Assembly: GCF_009720385.1 (NCBI RefSeq)
Contig: NZ_WARX01000026.1
Span: 62,001 to 126,000 of the forward strand
Length of the DNA stretch: 64,000 nucleotides
Origin: Catellatospora vulcania
GTDB lineage: Bacteria > Actinomycetota > Actinomycetes > Mycobacteriales > Micromonosporaceae
Direction: 5' to 3'
The translations under genes were made by a program, and so were the position numbers. The notes under the pieces were generated by a model that did no database searches, was not told the DNA's origin, and saw nothing but the letters and a program-made list of their open reading frames with translations. Shown piece after piece: positions 15,328-24,038 of the stretch. The stretch's first letter is position 1. Each line of letters opens with the position of its first letter.

Positions 15328-16494
15328 ATGGTGCGCGGCAGGCTGGCTGAGCGGCGAAAGACTGTCGGGCTCAGCCAGGAGAAGCTGGCCGAGTCGCTTG
15401 GCGTCGATCGCTCGACGGTGGTGCGCTGGGAACGCGGGGCAGCCATGCCCCAGCCTTGGCTGCGTCCGCGCCTGGCAAGTGCGCTTCAGCTGACGATCCG
15501 CGAACTGGCGAGCCTGTTGGAGAACGCACCTGACCTCACCGTCGCGACTGCGAGTAGCCGGGCCGCGGGGACACCCGCGTGGGACGGCAGCGGCATACAG
15601 ACGATGCTCCACTTCCGGATCGCCGATTTGCAGCTGGGCGGCCAGTTCCTGTACGAAGACGTCCTGGCCTATCTGCGCCAAGCTATCGGCCCGCGACTTT
15701 TCGACGCGACCGATGCAGATGCTCCGCAGTTGCTTGCCGCCGCGGCCGGGCTGACGGAGATGGCGGGGTGGATGGCCTACGACAGCGGCCTTACGCTATT
15801 GGCGAGCCGGCATTTCAACAGGGCCTTCGAGTTCGCCAGAACGAGCGGGGACCGGCACCTGGGCGGCCATATTCTCGCCAGTCTCAGTCACCTCGCTCAT
15901 CATGATCGGCACCCGGAGGAGGGGATCCGCTACGCGGACCGCGGCCTGAGTCTTATGAGTCGAGACGACACCGCGCCGGGCGTGCGTGCCCGCCTGCACG
16001 CGATGCGCGCACGCGGTTACGCGGCCCTGCGAGATCCGGCTCGTTGTGACGCGAGCATCGACACGGCCGAGCGGCTGCTGAGCGAACCGCTCCATCGAGC
16101 CGCGTCGCCATGGCCCAGCGTCTTCGACGGCGGCTCGCTGGCGCTGGAGAAGGCACGCTGCTACCGACAGCTCGGGCGGCCGACCCTCGCCCGTGTCGCG
16201 ACCGCCTCGGCGATCGCCGCCCGCACGCCCGACAGAGTCCGAAGTCGCGCTTTCGCACAGCTCACAGCCGTATCGGCCATGATCGACCAGGCTGAGGTCG
16301 ACGAGGCCTGCGAGGCCGCCGGAAAGGTCGTCAGCGCCACGAGATCCCTCGGCTCTCAGCTCGTGCTTCGGCAGTTGGCGGCGCTACTACCCCGGTTCGC
16401 CCCGTACGCTGGCAATCGTGATGTCGCCGAGTTCCTCGACAGCCTGCGGGAACGGCTGTCCGAACGACACCGCGCGCCCGGACAGGCCGACTGA
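15328..16494 (+). CDS. XRE-family transcriptional regulator with TPR-like sensor domain
   Basis: 388 residues. HTH_XRE at ~3-60 ('LAERRKTVGLSQEKLAESLGVDRSTVVRWERGAAMP') precedes ~300 residues of helical hairpins ('HFNRAFEFARTSGDRHLGGHILASLSHLAHH', 'RLHAMRARGYAALRD', 'LALEKARCYRQLGRPTLARVATASA') typical of TPR-like domains in actinobacterial regulators. ATG 15328 was chosen for GGGAGG 7 bp upstream over an ATG at 15301. A NUDIX gene starts 11 bp after its stop; XRE-TPR/NUDIX pairs are frequent in actinomycetes. The signal sensed is unknown. Confidence 0.88.
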   Translation: MVRGRLAERRKTVGLSQEKLAESLGVDRSTVVRWERGAAMPQPWLRPRLASALQLTIRELASLLENAPDLTVATASSRAAGTPAWDGSGIQTMLHFRIADLQLGGQFLYEDVLAYLRQAIGPRLFDATDADAPQLLAAAAGLTEMAGWMAYDSGLTLLASRHFNRAFEFARTSGDRHLGGHILASLSHLAHHDRHPEEGIRYADRGLSLMSRDDTAPGVRARLHAMRARGYAALRDPARCDASIDTAERLLSEPLHRAASPWPSVFDGGSLALEKARCYRQLGRPTLARVATASAIAARTPDRVRSRAFAQLTAVSAMIDQAEVDEACEAAGKVVSATRSLGSQLVLRQLAALLPRFAPYAGNRDVAEFLDSLRERLSERHRAPGQAD

Positions 16495-16505
16495 TCGCGG
16501 CGTCC

Positions 16506-17048
16506 ATGAGCGCTGAGCAGCCCTTGTACCAGCGCGATCCGGAGGCATGGCAGGCGCACCTGGCGGAGGGCAATCGCATCCAGCCCCGCAAACGAGTCGG
16601 TGCTGACGTGCTCTTCCGCGACCAGACGGGCAACGTTCTCATCGTCGAGCCACGCTACAAACCCGGCTGGGACCTCCCCGGCGGCATGGCGGAGGCCAAC
16701 GAGCCCCCGCTGGCAGCGGCGGTCCGGGAGGTCACCGAGGAACTCGGAATTGCCTGGGGCGGCGGCCGCATGCTGGTCCTCGACTGGGTGGCACCGCACG
16801 GCCCCTGGGACGACAGCCTCATGTTCGTCTTCGACGGAGGGGTGCTGACGACAGCCGAGCAGCAGCGCATCATGCCAGCCGACAATGAGTTGGGCGCATA
16901 CGCCTTTGTTCCGGCAGACGATGCCATGGCGAGGATCGGCTCGCGGCTCGCAAGGCGACTCGATGCGGCGCTACACGCGGCGGGCGACGGCACGACGGTT
17001 TACCTGCACGACGGCCAAGACATCGAAAGAGTCGCACCTCCTCGGTAA
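16506..17048 (+). CDS. NUDIX hydrolase
   Basis: 180 residues with a perfect Nudix box (G-x5-E-x7-REVTEELGI; 'GMAEANE...REVTEELGI', ~60-83). N-terminal 'KRVGADVLFRDQTGNVLIVEPRYKPGWDLPGG' is the usual beta grasp. It hydrolyses nucleoside diphosphates linked to another moiety; the substrate cannot be inferred. It is the second gene of an operon led by an XRE-TPR regulator and followed 9 bp later by a zinc-ribbon protein. Confidence 0.92.
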   Translation: MSAEQPLYQRDPEAWQAHLAEGNRIQPRKRVGADVLFRDQTGNVLIVEPRYKPGWDLPGGMAEANEPPLAAAVREVTEELGIAWGGGRMLVLDWVAPHGPWDDSLMFVFDGGVLTTAEQQRIMPADNELGAYAFVPADDAMARIGSRLARRLDAALHAAGDGTTVYLHDGQDIERVAPPR

Positions 17049-17057
17049 CGTGACCCG

Positions 17058-17504
17058 GTGATTCGCGACGTCCACCCCGGCGCGTCTGATGTTCCGGACG
17101 AACAGCGCTGCCCCAAGTGCGGCACCGACGGGTTACCGGTGCTGATCGGCTTGGCCGACGAGTCCGCAGTGGAGGCCGCCGCAGCGGGCGAACTCATCTC
17201 TGGCGGCTGTATGCGCTTGATCGACGGCAACACATGGGGGTGTTCCTCCGGCCACGAGTGGGCCGCCGACGATCAGGCCTGGACACAGGCCGTCAACCGC
17301 GCTCTGGCCGGGCGCCCCCGTTGCCGCGGCTGCGGTGGCGCGACCCGCCGCGTGGTCTACCCGCGTGCCCTGGCCTACCTCAGCGAGACCGTCGGGCTCG
17401 CCGAGGAGATCGCAGCCGGCGAGGCCGAGATGGCGGCCGACGACGGACCGCCCGATGTCTACTCCATCCGGATCTGCCGGGACTGCCGGACCGTCGCGGC
17501 ATGA
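17058..17504 (+). CDS. hypothetical protein with three CxxC zinc-ribbon pairs
   Basis: 148 residues, family not recognised. Cysteine pairs 'CPKCG' (~18), 'CRGCGG' (~96) and 'CRDC' near the C-terminus suggest one or two zinc knuckles; a single Cys lies in 'WGCSSGHEW'. GTG 17058 is near the NUDIX stop and the final TGA overlaps the next ATG (ATGA at 17501), so it belongs to the operon. The function is unknown. Confidence 0.7.
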   Translation: MIRDVHPGASDVPDEQRCPKCGTDGLPVLIGLADESAVEAAAAGELISGGCMRLIDGNTWGCSSGHEWAADDQAWTQAVNRALAGRPRCRGCGGATRRVVYPRALAYLSETVGLAEEIAAGEAEMAADDGPPDVYSIRICRDCRTVAA

Positions 17505-18193
17505 CATCGCCCAGGCCGCACCGGACGCCGAAGCCCCGGCACGTGCTCGACGCCAAACGCGGGCTGACCCCGCGGGCACGGGCGTTTCTCGCCGCGCACG
17601 GGGTCCGGCGCGAGGTGTGGTCGGCCGAGCAGCACCGCAGGCACTGGCACCGCTACCACCGGCCCGCGGAGGCGATCGAGCACCTGGCCGCCTACCAGGG
17701 CCGGTGGGGCGGGCTGGAGCTGCCGCCGTCCCCCGAGTACGAGGGCGGCCCGCACGTTCTGGACGCCGACGACCCGACCGTCGAGGAGGGGCTGGGGGCC
17801 TGTTTCACGGCGGGCCGCCCGCGGGCCGCCCTGGCGTACGGGTTCATGGTCGACGGTGCGGGCCGCTTCGGCATCGTCGCGGGCGACACGTGGGTGCCGC
17901 TGCACGGCTCGGTCGAGGGCTGGGTGGAGTCCGTCGCGCTGCGCCACCTCGCCGACCGGATGCCCGCCAAGGTGGCGCTCGCGACCGGGGCCAGGCTGGA
18001 CGGGCTGCCGGAGCGGCTGCGGCTGCGCCCGGTGGCCGAGGTCGCCGGGGACACCGACGGCTGGTGGCGCGGCGAGGACACGCTGCTCGCGATCTACCGG
18101 GGCGAGGCCCGGCTGTTCGGCAACGCGCACTACCAGACGGCGTACCTCTATACGGGCATCGACCAGCTCACCGAGCGGCTCCGCGCAGGCTGA
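17501..18193 (+). CDS. hypothetical cytoplasmic protein
   Basis: 230 residues, not recognised. Basic N-terminus with several Trp ('EVWSAEQHRRHWHRYH'), then an alpha/beta region 'YGFMVDGAGRFGIVAGDTWVPLHGSVEGWVESVALRHLADRM', a layout reminiscent of SMI1/KNR4-like or SUKH immunity-type proteins, but I cannot confirm it. Starts by ATGA overlap with the zinc-ribbon gene. No membrane segments. Confidence 0.65.
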   Translation: MTSPRPHRTPKPRHVLDAKRGLTPRARAFLAAHGVRREVWSAEQHRRHWHRYHRPAEAIEHLAAYQGRWGGLELPPSPEYEGGPHVLDADDPTVEEGLGACFTAGRPRAALAYGFMVDGAGRFGIVAGDTWVPLHGSVEGWVESVALRHLADRMPAKVALATGARLDGLPERLRLRPVAEVAGDTDGWWRGEDTLLAIYRGEARLFGNAHYQTAYLYTGIDQLTERLRAG

Positions 18194-18245
18194 GGGTGCT
18201 TCGGCGCGGTGGATGACGTTGGCGTGCGCCCGTTACGCTCGGCCG

Positions 18246-18809
18246 GTGACCGCGCGCCGCCCCTTCCCGCAGAAGATCCTGATCTACGGGGTGTACGGGG
18301 CCGGCAAGTCCACCCTCGCCCTGGAGCTCTCCCGGCGGCTGGGCCTGCCCTGGCAGCCGGTCGACGAGCTGACCTGGGAGCCGGGTTGGAAAGAGGTCCC
18401 GACACCGATCCAGCGGGACCGGATCGCGGCGGTCTGCAAGCGCAGGTCCTGGATCCTCGACGGCGCCTACAAGGACTGGCTGGACGTGCCGCTCGCCTCC
18501 GCCGACCTGGTCATCGGCCTGGACTTCTCGCGCGGCCTGACGCTGCGGCGGCTGCTGCGGCGCACCGCGCGGCTGGTATCCACCGGCGAGGTCATCTGCA
18601 ACGGCAACCGCGAGACGCTCGGCAGCGTGCTGTCCTCCGAGTCGATCATCCTGTGGCACTTCGCGTCGTTCGGCCGTAAACGCCGCCGTATGCGCCGGTG
18701 GGCGGCGGACTCCCCCGGCCCGCAGGTGCTGCTGTTCCGCACCCCCGCCGAGCTGGACCGCTGGCTGGACGAGCTGAGCCCGGTCAGCTCGGGGCGACCA
18801 CCACGGTGA
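18246..18809 (+). CDS. P-loop NTPase, adenylate kinase/topology-modulation-like
   Basis: 187 residues from GTG 18246. Walker A 'GVYGAGKST' (~15-23), then 'VDELTWEPGWKEVP', 'RSWILDGAYKDWLDVPLASADLVIGLDFSRGLTLRRLLRRT', matching small kinases of the FlaR/topology-modulation group, in which the bulky central region contacts a nucleotide or nucleic acid. The real substrate is not known. No strong ribosome site is seen before GTG, so the start is uncertain. Its 3' end overlaps the convergent GNAT gene by 26 bp. Confidence 0.75.
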   Translation: MTARRPFPQKILIYGVYGAGKSTLALELSRRLGLPWQPVDELTWEPGWKEVPTPIQRDRIAAVCKRRSWILDGAYKDWLDVPLASADLVIGLDFSRGLTLRRLLRRTARLVSTGEVICNGNRETLGSVLSSESIILWHFASFGRKRRRMRRWAADSPGPQVLLFRTPAELDRWLDELSPVSSGRPPR

Positions 18810-19479
18810 AGGTGAGCTGCCGCCGGACGGCGAAGCCCATCGCCTCGTAGAGCCGGATCGCGCCGGTGTTGTCGCTGGCCGCGTGCAGGAACGGCGTCTC
18901 GCCGCGCCGCCGCACGCCCGCGGCGACCGCGCGGATCAGCCTGGTGGCCAGGCCCTGGCCGCGGTACGCGGGATCGGTGCACACCGCGCTGAGCTCGGTG
19001 AAGCCAGGCGGGTGCATCCGCTCCCCGGCCATCGCCACGAGCCTGCCGTCCTGCCTGATGCCGAGGTAGGAACCCATCTCGACGGTGCGCGCGAGGAACG
19101 GGCCCGGCTTGGTGCGTTGGACAAGGTCGAGCATCTCCGCCACGTCGGCCGTGCCCAGCGGCACCGCCTCGGGTTCGTCAGCGACCGCGAGCGCGGCGTC
19201 GACCAACTGGACGACCTCGTCCTGCCAGGTGATCTCCCAGCCCGCCGGCACCGGGTAGTCGCCGATGAGCACCGCCCGTCCACCGGGGCCGACCAGCGTC
19301 GCGAGGTCGCCCCACGCTCGAGCGCCGGCGCCCGCCGGCAGCGCGGCGAACGGCGTCACCGCCGGGTCGTAGCAGACCGCCTGTCCGTGCCGCCGGGCGA
19401 ACGCGCCGTGCGGGCCGGTCAGGGCCGCCCCGGCGGGGTCGTCGAGCACGCTGGTGCCGATCGTGTGCACGCCGCTCAT
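18784..19479 (-). CDS. GNAT-family N-acetyltransferase
   Basis: 231 residues. The C-terminal half carries the GNAT fold: 'LSAVCTDPAYRGQGLATRLIRAVAAGVRRRGETPFLHAASDNTGAIRLYEAMGF', with the acetyl-CoA motif Q/RxxGxG/A. The N-terminal ~110 residues are a second, degenerate GNAT-like half, as in FR47-type proteins. Start ATG 19479 (an ATG at 19500 is possible). The acceptor is unknown. Confidence 0.85.
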   Translation of the reverse strand: MSGVHTIGTSVLDDPAGAALTGPHGAFARRHGQAVCYDPAVTPFAALPAGAGARAWGDLATLVGPGGRAVLIGDYPVPAGWEITWQDEVVQLVDAALAVADEPEAVPLGTADVAEMLDLVQRTKPGPFLARTVEMGSYLGIRQDGRLVAMAGERMHPPGFTELSAVCTDPAYRGQGLATRLIRAVAAGVRRRGETPFLHAASDNTGAIRLYEAMGFAVRRQLTFTVVVAPS

Positions 19480-19591
19480 CACAGACCCACTCCCCCGCAA
19501 CGATGCCCTGATCAGCAGAGGCCATCGTAGTCGCCGAGCCGGGGCACAGCTGGGCCGGTCCGTGACCGGTGGCCGGGGTGCGGCCCGGTGG

Positions 19592-20776
19592 TCACTCGGC
19601 GGGCACGGCTTCCGGCACGGCCCGCGAACGTGCCCGGCGGTGCAGCGCGATTCCGGCCGCCAGGCCGACCACCAGCAGCGCCAGGAGCAACCAGGGCCAG
19701 ATCGTCACACCGGAGGTCCGGGACCCGGCGACGACGACGAGCGCGGGCGACGCGGACGCCGACGGTTCGTCGGCCGGCAGCGCCTCGACTGACATGGACG
19801 CAGACGGTGCCGCGGAGGGCGACGCGGACGGCGCAGGCGTGCCGGTCGCAGCGCCGCTGCCGGAGCCGGAACCGGTGCCCGAGCCGCTGCCGGTGCCCGA
19901 GCCGCTGCCGCCGGACGCGCCGGTCGGCCCCGCGCAGCCCGCGACCTTGATGAGCATCCGGTAGTCGTTGTTGTAGGTGTTCGGGTCGTTCATCGACGCC
20001 GTCCAGCCCTCACCCGGGCCCTCGGTGCCCATGGTCTTGTCGCAGCCGTTGACCTTCACCCGTACCCGGACGGTCCTGGTCTGCCCGACGGCGATGTCCT
20101 CGATCCCGCAGTGGTACGTGGTCGCCGTGGTGGTGCAGCCGTCGCCGCCCGCGTAGCGGGTGCCCGGCTGGGCGCTGCCGGCGAACAGCTCCACCGACTT
20201 CGGCGCGCCGGGGCCCGCGTTGCGCACGGTATGGGTGACCGTGACGGTCTGCCCGATCTGGGCGGTGGGCACGTTCGAGCTCATGACGAGGTCGGCGACG
20301 TCCGGGCGCACCTCGACGGTGCCGCTGGCCGTGCTGTCGTGCGGCGCGGGGCTCGACGTCAGGGTCAGGCGCACGGTGCCGGCCGGACCGGCGGCGGCGG
20401 TCGCCTTGGCGCGCAGCGAGAGCGTGGCGCGGAACTTCTTCTCACCGTCGATCTGCAGGGTGCCCCAGGTGCAGGTGACCTTCGCGCCCGATCGGGAGCA
20501 GGGCGAGCTGACCCCGACGATGTCCACCTTGCCGGTGATGCCGGAAAGGTCGGCGACGAGTTTCACGCCGGTGACCTGCCCGGTTCCCGACGCCTGCACG
20601 CCGATCGGGACACCGGTCGAGCCACTCTGCCCGACATAGGTCGACATCCCGGTGCCGTACTCGACGAAGAACGGCGCCAGGTGTACGCCGTCCGCGCTCG
20701 CGGGCGCCGGCGTCGCGACCAGTGCGGCGACCACGGCGGTAGCCGTGAGCAGGGCACGCTTGAGCAGTGAGGGCAT
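19592..20776 (-). CDS. secreted cell-surface protein with CARDB/DUF11-like domain and C-terminal membrane anchor
   Basis: 394 residues. Signal peptide (MPSLLKRALL..., cut near PASA-DG, residue 28); beta-rich domain with 'VADLSGITGKVDIVGVSSPCS' and a DUF11/CARDB-like part 'PDVADLVMSSNVPTAQIGQTVTVTHTVRNAGPG' with several Cys; then a Gly-Ser-Thr/Ala-Pro linker (~275-345; repetitive DNA at 19840-19920); a final hydrophobic helix (~360-380) and a basic tail. No LPXTG motif is visible, so it is anchored by the membrane helix. Probably a wall-spanning surface or adhesive protein. Its role is unknown. Confidence 0.8.
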   Translation of the reverse strand: MPSLLKRALLTATAVVAALVATPAPASADGVHLAPFFVEYGTGMSTYVGQSGSTGVPIGVQASGTGQVTGVKLVADLSGITGKVDIVGVSSPCSRSGAKVTCTWGTLQIDGEKKFRATLSLRAKATAAAGPAGTVRLTLTSSPAPHDSTASGTVEVRPDVADLVMSSNVPTAQIGQTVTVTHTVRNAGPGAPKSVELFAGSAQPGTRYAGGDGCTTTATTYHCGIEDIAVGQTRTVRVRVKVNGCDKTMGTEGPGEGWTASMNDPNTYNNDYRMLIKVAGCAGPTGASGGSGSGTGSGSGTGSGSGSGAATGTPAPSASPSAAPSASMSVEALPADEPSASASPALVVVAGSRTSGVTIWPWLLLALLVVGLAAGIALHRRARSRAVPEAVPAE

Positions 20777-20825
20777 AGCCCGGCAGTATAGGAGTCGGCC
20801 GCCGAGCCGTGGCTCCCGTCGCCGG

Positions 20826-21308
20826 TCAGAACAGGCGGCGCTGCCCCGCGTGCAGCGCGATGTGTGCGGCGAGCTGGTCGCCGTCGGCGACGAGCAGGTC
20901 GCTGAACCGGACCCGGCCGCCGGGCACGTGCACGGTGAAGTCGCGCCGGGTGGTGGCGAACGCGCCGTTGCTGGTGTTGACGGTGACGCCCTCGACGTAC
21001 GCCACCTCGTGCCAGGTCACCACGTGCTGGATCCGGCCGAGCGCGCCGACCGTGATCATTCCGCGCTCGAACACGTGGATCGCCCGGTTGCGGCGGATGA
21101 GTAGGGCCTGCCCGAGCAGGCCGACGATGATCACGGTGCCGGCGAGCTGGTAGGGCGTGATGTCGGCGCCGAAGCCCAGCACCAGCGTGGTCGCGGCGAT
21201 GATCGGGGCGATGAGCAGCTGTGCGACCGGCCTGGTGCCGTAGCGCTGCACCGGGCTGCCGAATCCGGCGAGGGCAGCCCGGTCCGGGACGCTCATACCG
21301 CGCTTCAT
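20826..21308 (-). CDS. membrane protein with C-terminal PH-like soluble domain
   Basis: 160 residues. Two hydrophobic segments (~28-48 'LLIAPIIAATTLVLGFG', ~52-70 'LAGTVIIVGLLGQALLI') are followed by a beta-rich part 'IHVFERGMITVGALGRIQHVVTWHEVAYVEGVTVNTSNGAFATTRRDFTVH', as in DUF6585/bacterial PH-type proteins. Function unknown. 49 bp downstream of the surface-protein start region in the same direction. Start at 21308 or the Met at 21296. Confidence 0.65.
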   Translation of the reverse strand: MKRGMSVPDRAALAGFGSPVQRYGTRPVAQLLIAPIIAATTLVLGFGADITPYQLAGTVIIVGLLGQALLIRRNRAIHVFERGMITVGALGRIQHVVTWHEVAYVEGVTVNTSNGAFATTRRDFTVHVPGGRVRFSDLLVADGDQLAAHIALHAGQRRLF

Positions 21309-21371
21309 CGATGACCCTCCACATAAGACATACGGAGGGTACCGTAGCGATACACGGTACGTAGGGGTGGG

Positions 21372-21956
21372 TCAGGCCGCCCACTTGGTGAGCCAGCGGT
21401 CGATGCGGCGCAGCTGCCGCGGCGTCAGCCCGGCCTCCACCGGCGGAGCCACCACCAGTGCCCGGTCACCCCACGGCCTGGTGTCGGCACGCCGCAACTG
21501 GTGGCGTACGTCGTCGTCGGTCCACAGCAGCGGCCGGCCCTCGTCGAGCACCCGCTGCGCGGCGGGCAGCTTCCACCAGGTCTGCGCCGTCCTGGCCAGC
21601 GGTGTCGCCAGGGCGGTGTCCTGCGAACCGAACTCGGGGCACTCGCGCACCGGCCAGGCCGGCAGGCCCAGCACGCTGCCGACGTTGACGGAGTGGTGCT
21701 GCCAGGTGCTGTGCCACCAGATCTCGGCGCGGCCCTGGTCATGGACTCCGCGCAGGAATTCCAGCACGGGCGTCGCGGCGAGGATGGGCCATTCGAGGTC
21801 GTGCTTGCTCGGCGCGGAGGCCCGGACCCATACGTGGTCCGGCCAGACGCGCCGGTCCGGCAGGTCGGTGACCGCATTGATCACACCGTCGATGTCCAGC
21901 AGCCAGATCGGCACTCCCTTGGCGGCCGGGCGCTCCCGTCGCACCAGCGCGATCAC
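21372..21956 (-). CDS. HAD-like hydrolase domain protein
   Basis: About 194 residues. Motif I 'PIWLLDIDGVINAV' (DxDGV) near the N-terminus and 'GRAEIWWHSTWQHH' (motif II-like), then '...PLLWTDDDVRHQLRRADTRPWGD' (DD motif) fit a small HAD-superfamily hydrolase, related to actinobacterial DxD proteins next to RNA-repair genes. The start is not clear: GTG 21956 or GTG 21914; neither has a strong ribosome site. The gene is divergent from the TROVE gene. Confidence 0.65.
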   Translation of the reverse strand: MIALVRRERPAAKGVPIWLLDIDGVINAVTDLPDRRVWPDHVWVRASAPSKHDLEWPILAATPVLEFLRGVHDQGRAEIWWHSTWQHHSVNVGSVLGLPAWPVRECPEFGSQDTALATPLARTAQTWWKLPAAQRVLDEGRPLLWTDDDVRHQLRRADTRPWGDRALVVAPPVEAGLTPRQLRRIDRWLTKWAA

Positions 21957-22341
21957 CCCCCCGGTCCGTCCATTGCCGACTTCAGTCTTACGCCGTCCGG
22001 CCAGGGCGGGCAAGGCTCGGCGCGGGCAGATCACGATCGGATAAATGCGTTGCCGTACGCCGCGAGCGGTCGGTAATTTCACCGGCACACCTCCCGGTGC
22101 GCTGGTGACGGCTACTTCATCTGACAAAAGCCTGCCGTCGCCGACCCGGTCTCGGGAGGTGCCACCACACCGTGACACCCCGTCCGTGGGCTGATGCCCA
22201 CCGGGCCGCGGGCCGCATGCCGGGTTCACCGGCCGCCGGCCCGAATTACTCAGGCGACAGCGCAGCAGCCGCGTCGCCGCCGATCCTGATCCTGGGTGTG
22301 TGGTGCGCCGTGTTCTGACCGGCGCCGGACGGGGGACGTCG
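21957..22341. other. 385-bp gap upstream of the TROVE gene, possible Y-RNA locus
   Basis: No coding gene is convincing here; the open frames have no family features. Several GC-rich inverted repeats are seen. A tRNA-T-arm-like hairpin, GCCGG-GTTCA-CCGGC, lies at 22219-22233, followed by further stems. Bacterial Y RNAs often lie beside the TROVE gene and carry tRNA-like modules, so this is where one would be sought; the evidence is weak. Confidence 0.25.
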
Positions 22342-23934
22342 ATGGCCCGATTCAACTTCAAGGTGCGCGCCAACCGCCACGAACTCGACGACGTCAGCCT
22401 GGTCCGCCGGCTCGTCCCGCCGGCGTACGCCGAACGGGTGCCGCGGCAGTGGGTCACCGAGGAGCGCGCCCCGGCCTTCCCGCGCTCACCCCGGCTGGAG
22501 CTGTTCCTGCTGGCGGTGTCGCACATGGTCGGTAGCGACACCTTCTACGAGCGGTCCGCGGATCGCGACGCCCGCTTCCGCGAGCTGGTGCGCACCGTCG
22601 CGGTGACGGAGGCGGACTGGTTCGCGCGGTTCGTGCCGTGGCTGCGGACCGGCGCGATGCTGCGCTCGGCGTCGATCGTCGCGGCGCTGGAGGGTGCGCA
22701 CGCGCAGGTCGAGGCGGGCATTCCCGGCTCCCGCGCGGTGGTGGACAGCGCCCTGCAGCGTGCCGACGAGCCCGGCGAGGCGCTGGCGTACTGGCTGGCC
22801 AGGTACGGGCGGAGGCTGCCGAAGCCGGTCAAGCGCGGCGTCGCCGACGCCGTGCGCCGGCTCTACACCGAGCGGAGCCTGCTCAAGTACGACACCGAGA
22901 CGGCCCCGGTGCGCTTCGGCGACGTGGTCGAGCTGACCCATCCGGTGGCGGTCGCGCCGTGGCAGGGCGACCTGTTCCGGCACGCGGTCGACCGCCGCCA
23001 CGGCCGCGACCGGCCCGCGCCGGACTCACTGCCGACCGTGCGCGCCCGCGCGGAGCTGGCGGCGACACCGGTGGCGGACCGGCCGGCCGTCACCGACCCG
23101 GCGGTGCTGGCCAAGGCCGGAATGACCTGGGAGGCGCTGGCCGGCTGGCGGCAGTCCACCATGGACGCCGCGGCCTGGGAGTCGATCATCCCGAGCATGG
23201 GCTACCTCGCGCTGCTGCGCAACCTGCGCAATTTCGACGCGGCCGGGATCAGCGACAACGTCGCCGCGGCGGTCGCCGCCCGGCTGTCGGACCCGGGCGA
23301 GGTGGCGCGCTCGCGGGTGCTGCCGATGCGGTTCCTGTCGGCGCACCGCGCGGTGGGCCACCCGCGCTGGGCGTACCCGCTGGAACTGGCGTTGCAGCAC
23401 GCCCTGGCCGACGTGCCCGCGCTGGACGGCCGGGTGCTGGTCCTCATCGACACCTCGGGTTCGATGCAGTCGCAGTTCAGCAGGGACGGGAGCCTGCGGT
23501 ACTGGGACGCCGCGGCCGTGTTCGGCCTGGCGCTGGCCGCGCGGGCGGCCGAGCCCACGGTGGTGTCGTTCTCCAGCGGCGCCGCCGTGTTCCCGCGGGA
23601 GCCGGGCGAGTCGCTGCTGTCGGCGCTGCGGCGGTTCAAGGACGGCTACTTCTTCGGCGCGGGCACCGAGACCGAGCAGGCGCTCCGGCGCCACTACGAC
23701 GGCCACGACCGGGTGGTCATCCTGACCGACGAGCAGGCACGGTGGCACGGCGCACGCGACGTCGCCCACTCGGTGCCCGCCCGGGTGCCCGTGTACACCT
23801 GGAACCTGGCCGGCTACCGCCTTGGCCACACCCCGGCCGCCGGCAACCGGCACACCTTCGGCGGGCTGAGCGACGCCGCCTTCGCGATGATCCCGCTCGT
23901 GGAGGCGGGCGACAGCGACCGCTGGCCGTTCTGA
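22342..23934 (+). CDS. TROVE-domain protein (Ro60/Rsr homologue)
   Basis: 530 residues. ATG 22342 with GGGGGA upstream. The N-terminal ~340 residues are a HEAT-like TROVE ring: 'RLELFLLAVSHMVGSDTFYERSADRDARFRELVR', 'YWLARYGRRLPKPVKRGVADAV', 'WESIIPSMGYLALLRNLRNFDAAGI', 'RVLPMRFLSAHRAVG'. Residues ~360-530 are a von Willebrand A domain with MIDAS 'LIDTSGSMQ' and 'ILTDEQA'. Ro60/Rsr binds Y RNAs and misfolded RNAs and helps RNA quality control with PNPase. No Y-RNA or RtcB gene was identified beside it. A Rossmann-fold protein follows 104 bp downstream. Confidence 0.93.
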   Translation: MARFNFKVRANRHELDDVSLVRRLVPPAYAERVPRQWVTEERAPAFPRSPRLELFLLAVSHMVGSDTFYERSADRDARFRELVRTVAVTEADWFARFVPWLRTGAMLRSASIVAALEGAHAQVEAGIPGSRAVVDSALQRADEPGEALAYWLARYGRRLPKPVKRGVADAVRRLYTERSLLKYDTETAPVRFGDVVELTHPVAVAPWQGDLFRHAVDRRHGRDRPAPDSLPTVRARAELAATPVADRPAVTDPAVLAKAGMTWEALAGWRQSTMDAAAWESIIPSMGYLALLRNLRNFDAAGISDNVAAAVAARLSDPGEVARSRVLPMRFLSAHRAVGHPRWAYPLELALQHALADVPALDGRVLVLIDTSGSMQSQFSRDGSLRYWDAAAVFGLALAARAAEPTVVSFSSGAAVFPREPGESLLSALRRFKDGYFFGAGTETEQALRRHYDGHDRVVILTDEQARWHGARDVAHSVPARVPVYTWNLAGYRLGHTPAAGNRHTFGGLSDAAFAMIPLVEAGDSDRWPF

Positions 23935-24038
23935 GGCCGCGCGGACGCGCACCGGTGCCGGTCGTTGCCGACGAGGTGGGCAGGCGATAGTGTCCGCGAC
24001 GCACCGCGGCCGCCACCGCCCGGCGAAGGAGTTGCACG

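Noticed and set aside
19840-19920. Tandem GCCGGTGCCCGAGCCGCTG-type repeat
   Set aside because: It encodes the Gly/Ser linker of the surface protein; not an array or mobile repeat.
22219-22233. T-arm-like hairpin as a tRNA gene
   Set aside because: No D-arm, anticodon arm or acceptor pairing was found around it, and the loop is 5 nt where 7 is normal.
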